Below are positions 58,108 through 64,000 of a stretch of 64,000 bases of DNA, piece by piece. The notes under the pieces were generated by a model. It saw only the letters and a program-made list of their open reading frames with translations. It was not told the DNA's origin and made no database searches. Each line of letters starts with the position of its first letter. The first letter of the stretch is position 1. Both the position numbers and the translations under genes were made by a program. The stretch is from Paenalcaligenes niemegkensis. Lineage in GTDB: Bacteria > Pseudomonadota > Gammaproteobacteria > Burkholderiales > Burkholderiaceae_B. The stretch is from the NCBI RefSeq assembly GCF_022230885.1, contig NZ_JAKGCT010000001.1:124001-188000 (forward strand). The letters are read 5' to 3'.

Positions 58108-58142
58108 AAAAAGCTCACTTCAATGATGAAGTGAGCTTTTTT
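58108..58142. terminator. Bidirectional rho-independent terminator
   Basis: AAAAAGCTCACTTCA and TGAAGTGAGCTTTTT form a perfect 15-base stem with loop ATGA, flanked by A and T runs, between convergent genes. Confidence 0.95.
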
Positions 58143-58216
58143 GGGTGAGGCCAGAGGCCACATGACGAACTCTGGTTTTAGCACAAGACCAAACTACTTG
58201 GCTAGACCCTATAGAC

Positions 58217-58711
58217 TTACAAAGGCACGACCCGGGTAGGACCGTTACCGCTTAATAAGCGTACACGCTGGCCTGAAGTAAACTGGATATCGGCTGCTTG
58301 TGCAATGACGCGGGTCTCTCCGTTATCCAAGCGGACGGTTACTTCCAGACCCTGGGTTTTCCCGGTTTGGTTTTCTACCGCTGTGCCGGCTAACCCGCCC
58401 AATAGGGCTCCGCCAATCGTGGCTAGTATCTGACCCCTTCCGCCACCGATGCTGCTTCCCGCAACACCACCCAGAGCGCCACCGGCTACAGTACCGACAC
58501 CCGACGACTGTTCATTTTGAATTACGATCGCGCGGGTCGACACGACTGTGCCCATGCGTACAATTTGCTCACGCTGAGCTTGCCCGTAACTATATACGTT
58601 GCTGGAAGCGGATTTGTTGGCGCAACCCGCAATAAATACCAAGGGCGATACCGCCAGTGCAACAATGGCGAAGCGGCGTGCCGCTGTTTGCATAAAACCT
58701 AGATTGGACAT
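58217..58711 (-). CDS. SlyB/Pcp-family outer-membrane lipoprotein (glycine zipper)
   Basis: This 164-residue protein has a lipoprotein signal (VSPLVFIAGCANK) and the glycine-zipper stretch GVGTVAGGALGGVAGSSIGGG / GGALLGGLAGTAVE typical of SlyB and Pcp. The C-terminal half (VTVRLDNGETRVIAQ...GQRVRLL) matches the family's soluble domain. SlyB-type proteins support outer-membrane integrity. I chose the ATG at 58711, with GGAG upstream. The longer frame to 58729 adds six residues. Confidence 0.9.
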   Translation of the reverse strand: MSNLGFMQTAARRFAIVALAVSPLVFIAGCANKSASSNVYSYGQAQREQIVRMGTVVSTRAIVIQNEQSSGVGTVAGGALGGVAGSSIGGGRGQILATIGGALLGGLAGTAVENQTGKTQGLEVTVRLDNGETRVIAQAADIQFTSGQRVRLLSGNGPTRVVPL

Positions 58712-58769
58712 AGGTGACTCCGATAACACTCCGTGAGGAGCAAAATTTCCGCGCTAAGCCTACACAAGA

Positions 58770-59711
58770 TTAAAACGTACGTTCTATTCCGTAATGCTGC
58801 TTAAGTAGCTCGCTAACCTCGCGTTTGGAAGGTTTGTGATTTTGCGGGCCTTGTGAGGCTATTTTAATACTACCCATCACGTTTCCAAGGCAACAAGATT
58901 CGTAAAGATTCCAACCTTTTGTTAAGCCGTACAATAAGCCTGCACGATGGGAATCGCCGCAGCCGGTAGGATCTGCCAGCTGGGAAACCTGTATAGCATC
59001 AATATGTGTTTGAGTACCTTCAGTGTATAAAGTTGCACCTTCTGCTCCACGTGTAATTACAACTGCTTGCATAGTCGCAGCAATCTCGTCCATGGATTTT
59101 CCGGTACGTTGAGCAATCACCTGCCCCTCATAATCGTTGGCCGTCAGTATTTGTGCCAAATTCAGCATTTTATTCAGATCGTCACCCGTGAACAGAGGCA
59201 TGGCCTGGCCTAAATCGAACACAAAAGGTGTTCCCTGCGCGTGTAAGCGTTCAGCATTCGCAAACATGCCTTCACGGGAATCGGGAGCCACAATGCCCCA
59301 TGCTGCATCCTGACCCGTTAAGTCGTTCTCGCTGGAAAAACTCATCGCGCCCGGATGAAAGGAGGCAATCTGATTGCCGTCCAGATCTGTAGTAATGAAA
59401 CACTGCGCCGAAAAGGTATCTGCCTTTATCATCACCATTGAAGTGTCGATATTGAGTTCGCGCAAATAATGCAGATAGTCGTTGGCATCAATACCCACCG
59501 CACCGACCGGTACAGCATGCGCCCCCAGCAGGCTCAAGTTATACGAGATATTGCCTGCGCATCCTCCGTACTCTTTACGCATGCTGGGAACCAGAAATGA
59601 AACGCTGAGCGACTTTACGCTGTCGGACAAAATATGTTCTTTAAAATGTCCATCGAATACAGCAATGGTATCAAACGCCAACGAACCGCAAACCAGAATA
59701 CGCTCAGACAT
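58770..59711 (-). CDS. PfkB-family carbohydrate/nucleoside kinase
   Basis: This 313-residue ribokinase-fold enzyme has YGGCAGNISYNLSLLGA near the start and the catalytic motif DPTGCGDSHRAGLLYGL near residue 250, with the base Asp in GCGDS. The general form resembles bacterial adenosine-kinase-like members, but the substrate cannot be assigned. It begins 8 bases after the DUF3426 gene and is probably part of the same operon. Confidence 0.87.
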   Translation of the reverse strand: MSERILVCGSLAFDTIAVFDGHFKEHILSDSVKSLSVSFLVPSMRKEYGGCAGNISYNLSLLGAHAVPVGAVGIDANDYLHYLRELNIDTSMVMIKADTFSAQCFITTDLDGNQIASFHPGAMSFSSENDLTGQDAAWGIVAPDSREGMFANAERLHAQGTPFVFDLGQAMPLFTGDDLNKMLNLAQILTANDYEGQVIAQRTGKSMDEIAATMQAVVITRGAEGATLYTEGTQTHIDAIQVSQLADPTGCGDSHRAGLLYGLTKGWNLYESCCLGNVMGSIKIASQGPQNHKPSKREVSELLKQHYGIERTF

Positions 59712-59719
59712 GTACTTAC

Positions 59720-61120
59720 CTAGGAAAAATATTTATCAATTTTGTAGCCGTTGATGCGCTTGCCACGAGAATCAATAGGCAAGGTGAACTCTATTTCGTC
59801 AAACGCGCCAAAGGCGTTCTGTAATTGCTCAGGCCGTAGATAACGCTGCGGAGGGATTTCCAGTCGCGATATCACCGCCGTGGATATATCGCTGAACGTC
59901 ACGATAAGCGTAGGCCACTCTTGCTTTCGCTTATAGTCATTACGCAGTCGAATACGCAGGTTATAAAGGTCTTGTGCTGACCCGCTTCCAGCTTGTAGCT
60001 GCAGAGACGACGAAACAATGTGTATGTAATTGATGCGACGCTCGTAAGCGACCTCGCAGCCCAGCTGATTGCACAGGGACTCCAGCGCCGGCCGTGTAAC
60101 CGGCAGTTGGTTAGCAACCTGGTTTCTGAACACATACAGCAGTTGCAAGATGAGTACCCCGGCGAGCAACGCCAAGACCATAATCCAAAATAGCCGACCT
60201 GCCCGCTGCGAAAAAGAATACTCAGGAGCGTCGGCTCTATTGTCACCCAAGTCGGGTTTCAGCACTGGATCGACATAAATAGTGCCGGGGTGCGCAGGAA
60301 TCGCATCGTGAGCGAATTCGTCATCATCTGCCCGATTCGAGACATAGAAGCCATCGTCACTTAACAAAGGCTCGTCTTGCGCAACGGACAGTTTCGGCTC
60401 GTCGGCGGTGAGATCTTCCAGTGCCGCAGAATAGCCGTGGCTCCGTAACTCATGCTCAGCAGGTGGGGGTGGTGCTGCTGCTATTGGCGGATGCTCGACG
60501 ACGGGAGTATTGTCGTGCGCCGTCAGGTTTAAGGCGGGCTCTACATCATCGCTGGGGGCAATAAAATGACGCCGGTCTGAGCGTATTACCTGCGGAGCAG
60601 TGTCGGGCTGAGACCGGATCGCTATTAACGGCTCTGCTGCACGCACCACGCCAGGCACATCAGCATAAAATCTGGGCTCATCAGCTTCTGTTGAGGCACT
60701 TAAGTCATCGTCAGATCCGATATAAGGCGCTGCTGTATCAGGCTCTGCGTCTGTGATCTTCAGATCACGCAGGGTAGCATCATGCAAAACATGGGCAGGC
60801 CCCGTAGAGGACGGGTCAGCCTGAGTACTCCACACAGAGTCAGGTACAAACGGTTCCGAGAGCTCTGCTGATTCTGACTGGAGTGGCTGCCGCCATACAG
60901 GCTCTGCGCTGCCTGATACCGGCGAAGGCAGCACGGGCGGTAATGGCTCGGTAGGTATTTGCTCGGTAGGTATTTGCTCGTCGTCAGGAACTACTTCTTC
61001 GAAGCCATCAAAAATATGCGCACAGTTGACGCAACGGATGAAACCCTTACGGCGCTGCAGATCGGCCACGCTGGCGGAAAACCTGCTTTTACAACGTGGA
61101 CATTGAGTAGTGAGTTCCAT
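59720..61120 (-). CDS. Zinc-ribbon, DUF3426 membrane protein
   Basis: This protein of about 466 residues has an N-terminal MJ0042-type zinc ribbon (CPRCKSRF and CVNCAHIF), a long acidic, proline-rich linker (about 50-320), one membrane segment (FWIMVLALLAGVLILQLLYV) and a C-terminal DUF3426 domain (ALESLCNQLGCEV...RLRNDYKRKQEWP). The function is unknown. The cysteine-rich start and single helix suggest a bitopic inner-membrane protein. I chose the ATG at 61120 (MELTTQCPRCK), which places the zinc ribbon at the N-terminus as in relatives. It follows prmA after 20 bases. Confidence 0.88.
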   Translation of the reverse strand: MELTTQCPRCKSRFSASVADLQRRKGFIRCVNCAHIFDGFEEVVPDDEQIPTEQIPTEPLPPVLPSPVSGSAEPVWRQPLQSESAELSEPFVPDSVWSTQADPSSTGPAHVLHDATLRDLKITDAEPDTAAPYIGSDDDLSASTEADEPRFYADVPGVVRAAEPLIAIRSQPDTAPQVIRSDRRHFIAPSDDVEPALNLTAHDNTPVVEHPPIAAAPPPPAEHELRSHGYSAALEDLTADEPKLSVAQDEPLLSDDGFYVSNRADDDEFAHDAIPAHPGTIYVDPVLKPDLGDNRADAPEYSFSQRAGRLFWIMVLALLAGVLILQLLYVFRNQVANQLPVTRPALESLCNQLGCEVAYERRINYIHIVSSSLQLQAGSGSAQDLYNLRIRLRNDYKRKQEWPTLIVTFSDISTAVISRLEIPPQRYLRPEQLQNAFGAFDEIEFTLPIDSRGKRINGYKIDKYFS

Positions 61121-61140
61121 AATGCTGCACTCGTGTGGAT

Positions 61141-62070
61141 TTATTCGGGGCGTTGACCCGCAAGGCAAACCCAGCCTTCGCGCTCGTCCCATGCTTTCAA
61201 TGTCAGCCAAGGTGCATAGGCGTCAATCATCTCTTGGGTTTGCCATTCAAGAATGCCCGACAGTACCAGCCAGCCATTTGGCGCGACTCGATTACAAAGC
61301 ATGGAAGCCATTACTTTTAAAGGGCCAGACAAAATATTTGCTACGACTACATCGTAAGTGCCGTCTTCAAGTTCATCCGGCAAGGTAGCGTTAAGAACCG
61401 CACGGTTCATGCCTGCATTATATTGCGTCGCCAGCACCGCCTGTTCGTCAATATCGACAGCACGCACAGATTGTGCGCCCAGTTTTTTAGCAGCAATCGC
61501 CAAAATTCCCGATCCACAACCGTAATCCAGTACATGGCTGTTGTTGGGTAAATGGCTGGATAGCCATTTCAAGCATAAATGCGTGGTGGGATGGCTTCCA
61601 GTGCCAAAGGCAAGGCCGGGGTCAAGCTCGATGCGGACAAGGCCCGAGGCAGTGTTTTCAGTATCCGCAACAGAAGGAAGCTCGGGATCGTCGCGATGCC
61701 AGCTAGGAACGATCAGCACACGCTCGCCAACCTTCATCGGCCCAAACTGGGCCTGGGTCAGACGTACCCAGTCGTTGTCGGGCACGTCGCGGATTTCCCA
61801 GTGGCCATCTGAAATATCAGCGATATCCCATTCGCGCAACTGACGTATCATCACCTCGGGGATAGAGTCGTCTGGCAATAATGCGACTACCCGATTACGC
61901 CTCCAGGCAAATACATCAGGCTCAAGGCCTGGTTCGCCAAACAGGGGCTGTTCGTTTTCGGTATGCTCATCAGCATCTTCAACCGATACGGACAATACAC
62001 CTAACTCAAGCAGAGCATCCGACAGGCTTTCAGCCTGTTGCTCATCACAATGAAGCACCAGTTCACGCAT
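61141..62070 (-). CDS. prmA: Ribosomal protein L11 methyltransferase
   Basis: This 309-residue SAM-dependent enzyme trimethylates L11. The N-terminal substrate-recognition domain is followed by the Rossmann methyltransferase core: GLAFGTGSHPTTHLCL, VLDYGCGSGILAIAA and the NPPY-like VANILSGPL. Its place after accBC is conserved in this group. A terminator lies in the gap upstream, so it may also have its own promoter. Confidence 0.95.
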   Translation of the reverse strand: MRELVLHCDEQQAESLSDALLELGVLSVSVEDADEHTENEQPLFGEPGLEPDVFAWRRNRVVALLPDDSIPEVMIRQLREWDIADISDGHWEIRDVPDNDWVRLTQAQFGPMKVGERVLIVPSWHRDDPELPSVADTENTASGLVRIELDPGLAFGTGSHPTTHLCLKWLSSHLPNNSHVLDYGCGSGILAIAAKKLGAQSVRAVDIDEQAVLATQYNAGMNRAVLNATLPDELEDGTYDVVVANILSGPLKVMASMLCNRVAPNGWLVLSGILEWQTQEMIDAYAPWLTLKAWDEREGWVCLAGQRPE

Positions 62071-62086
62071 GTTTAAATTCCATAAA

Positions 62087-62115
62087 AGAAAACAGGGGAT
62101 GAACCCCTGTTTTCT
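62087..62115 (-). terminator. Rho-independent terminator after accC
   Basis: AGAAAACAGGGG and CCCCTGTTTTCT form a perfect 12-base stem with a 5-base loop, 20 bases beyond the accC stop. The minus strand continues TTTTATGG. Confidence 0.85.
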
Positions 62116-62134
62116 ATTTTAACGCCATGTCGTA

Positions 62135-63480
62135 TTAAGGACGCTGTGCTAATTTTTCTTCCAGGTAATGAATACTGGTTCCACCTTCGCGAAAACGTGC
62201 ATCTTGCATGAGTTCCCGATGAAGCGGAATGTTTGTACTGATACCTTCAACAATCATTTCAGATAAGGCGATAGCCATACGGGCAATGGCCTGGTCCCGG
62301 GTCTCGCCATAGGAAATCAGCTTGGCGATCATGGAGTCGTAGTTTGAGGGCACCGTGTAGCCTGCATAGACATGCGAGTCCATACGAATACCTGGTCCAC
62401 CCGGCGTATGCCATTTAATGATCTTACCCGGGCTAGGCGTAAACTTGAAAGCATCCTCAGCATTAATGCGACACTCGATTGAGTGGCCATTAAAGCGGAT
62501 ATCACGCTGGCGCAGGGTGAATTTCTCGCCTGCAGCAACCTTAATCTGCTCTTGGATCAGGTCAATGCCAGTGATCATTTCAGTGATCGTGTGTTCAACC
62601 TGAATACGCGTATTCATCTCGATAAAGAAGAATTCACCGTTTTCGTAGAGGAACTCGAATGTGCCGGCCCCGCGATAACCCAGCTTGCGGCAGGCTTCAA
62701 CACAACGATCGCCAATACGTTCAATCAGTTTACGCGCGATGCCGGGAGCGGGTGCTTCTTCGATGACCTTCTGGTGACGCCGCTGCATTGAGCAGTCTCG
62801 CTCCCCAGCCATACCGCATTGCGCCCACCGTCGGCCATTACCTGAATTTCAATGTGACGCGGGTTTTCGAGATACTTTTCCATGTAGAGCTCGGGATTGT
62901 TAAACGCTGCTTCAGCTTCTGCACGCGTGGTCGCGACAGCCGTTAACAATGCGCCTTCCGTGAAGACGACGCGCATACCGCGGCCGCCGCCTCCGCCAGA
63001 TGCTTTTACAATGACCGGATAGCCGATATCGCGTGCGATCTTGATGATCTCGTCGGGGTCATCAGGAAGTGCGCCCGCAGAGCCAGGCACGACCGGTATA
63101 CCGGCTTCGATCATGGTTTTCTTGGCTGTAACCTTGTCACCCATAAGACGGATGGTTTCTGGTCGAGGGCCAATGAAGACAAAACCACTTTTCTCTACAC
63201 GTTCAGCAAAATCAGCGTTCTCGGCTAAAAAACCATAGCCCGGATGAATGGCTTCAGCATCAGTGACTTCTGCGGCTGAAATAATGGCAGGCATGCTCAG
63301 GTAGCTGTCACGCGCGGGAGCCGGTCCGATACATACAGACTCATCAGCCAAGCGTACGTACTTGGCTTCGCGATCAGCTTCTGAGTGAACCACAACCGTC
63401 TTGATGCCCATTTCGCGACAAGCGCGTTGGATACGCAGGGCAATTTCACCCCGGTTAGCGATTAGGATCTTTTCAAACAT
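62135..63480 (-). CDS. accC: Acetyl-CoA carboxylase, biotin carboxylase subunit (frameshifted in this sequence)
   Basis: ATP-grasp enzyme that carboxylates biotin on AccB, the first step of fatty acid synthesis. It starts [17 protein letters not shown], has the glycine loop [14 protein letters not shown] and ends with [16 protein letters not shown] and DSMIAKLI. The frame breaks at NAVWLG. Adding one base to the C run at 62803-62806 reads [19 protein letters not shown] and gives 448 residues. The gene is essential, so the break is almost certainly a sequence error. It begins 4 bases after the accB stop. Confidence 0.93.
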
Positions 63481-63484
63481 GAAA

Positions 63485-63934
63485 TTAGCCGATCACAAAT
63501 AAAGGTTGACCAAACTCGACAGGCTCGCCGTTTTCGATCAGAATTTCTTTAACAATACCCGACTTGTCTGCTTCAATTTCGTTGAGCAGTTTCATCGCTT
63601 CGATAATGCACAGGGCATCGCCTTCTTTGACCGCTTGGCCAACTTCGACAAAAGGCGCCGCGCCGGGGTTAGGCGCACGGTAGAAAGTACCGACCATAGG
63701 GGCTTTAACAGCGTGCCCTGCAGGAGCAACGGGAGCCGCTGGCGCCGCATCGGCTACCGGAGCTGCCGATGGAGCGGCCGCGACCGGCTGAGGCGCTGCT
63801 GCATAAACCATTTGTTGCGGCTCTGGAGAGGACTTAACAATCCGAACCTTACCATCCCCTTCAGTGACTTCGAGTTCGGAAATGTCGGACTCTGCTACCA
63901 GGTCGATAAGGGTTTTAAGTTTTCTGAGATCCAT
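63485..63934 (-). CDS. accB: Biotin carboxyl carrier protein of acetyl-CoA carboxylase
   Basis: This 149-residue protein has an N-terminal segment [20 protein letters not shown], an Ala/Pro-rich linker (about 45-73) and a biotinyl domain with the biotin-accepting Lys115 in EAMKLLNE (usual form AMKMMNE). I chose the ATG at 63934, preceded by AGGAAG. The frame from 63964 adds ten unconserved residues. It is the first gene of accB-accC. The remaining 66 bases of the window show no gene. Confidence 0.95.
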   Translation of the reverse strand: MDLRKLKTLIDLVAESDISELEVTEGDGKVRIVKSSPEPQQMVYAAAPQPVAAAPSAAPVADAAPAAPVAPAGHAVKAPMVGTFYRAPNPGAAPFVEVGQAVKEGDALCIIEAMKLLNEIEADKSGIVKEILIENGEPVEFGQPLFVIG

Positions 63935-64000
63935 GCATGCTTCCTGCCGCACCGCTCCAATCAAGATATCGAGTCGGTGCTATAAAGAAATTGGTCAAAT

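Noticed and set aside
1..64000. CRISPR arrays, rRNA genes or insertion sequences
   Set aside because: No regularly spaced repeats, rRNA sequence or transposase gene was seen on either strand.

Overview
The window reads as a piece of a betaproteobacterial (Burkholderiales, probably Alcaligenaceae-like) chromosome of moderate GC. The basis is the housekeeping gene order (glyA-nrdR-ribD-ribE; tyrS next to an M23 peptidase and anmK; erpA and argC beside rplM-rpsI; accB-accC-prmA-DUF3426), the fused indolepyruvate:ferredoxin oxidoreductase and the lysine/alanine-rich histone H1-like protein. No taxonomic search was run.

Layout. 1-3677: the right end of an integrated element at the 3' end of a tRNA-Ser(GGA) gene, with a P4-type integrase, an AlpA-like regulator, an unknown 310-residue protein and a primase cut by the window edge. 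3771-9405: riboflavin/one-carbon block (ribE, ribD, nrdR, glyA), a PEBP-family protein and tyrS. 9662-24296: conserved housekeeping genes (M23 peptidase, anmK, erpA, argC, rpsI-rplM, a lone TRAP binding protein, pmbA, darP, an esterase, a PatZ-like acetyltransferase, gltX, a lipoprotein). 24407-28447: an Lrp regulator divergent from a fused indolepyruvate oxidoreductase. 28448-34254: nrdAB preceded by two NrdR-box-like palindromes, the histone-like protein and a YggT protein. 34543-36228: etfBA.

36339-57924 is the most interesting part: a catabolic cluster that looks wired to sigma-54. It holds two CaiB-type CoA transferases, an acyl-CoA ligase, an acyl-CoA dehydrogenase, an enoyl-CoA hydratase, an SDR dehydrogenase, a BadI/MenB-clade ring-cleavage hydrolase, two two-domain 3-hydroxyacyl-CoA dehydrogenases, a thiolase, an MDR reductase, a complete branched-chain-amino-acid-type ABC importer, a sigma-54 activator and its own rpoN. 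Four -24/-12 promoters precede the four transcription units. The gene set matches the logic of cyclohexanecarboxylate-type degradation (CoA activation, dehydrogenation, hydration, oxidation to a beta-keto ring, hydrolytic ring opening, then beta-oxidation). The real substrate is not proven by sequence. 58217-63934: a SlyB-like lipoprotein, a PfkB kinase and the accBC-prmA-DUF3426 operon.

Quality warning. At least 15 genes are split by frameshifts, nearly all explained by one base missing from a homopolymer of four or more. They include indispensable genes (accC, tyrS). The pattern looks like homopolymer undercalling rather than gene decay, so I annotate these genes over their full extent and mark each break. 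Starts were moved from the longest open frame where a ribosome-binding site, family N-terminus or neighbouring gene argued for it.
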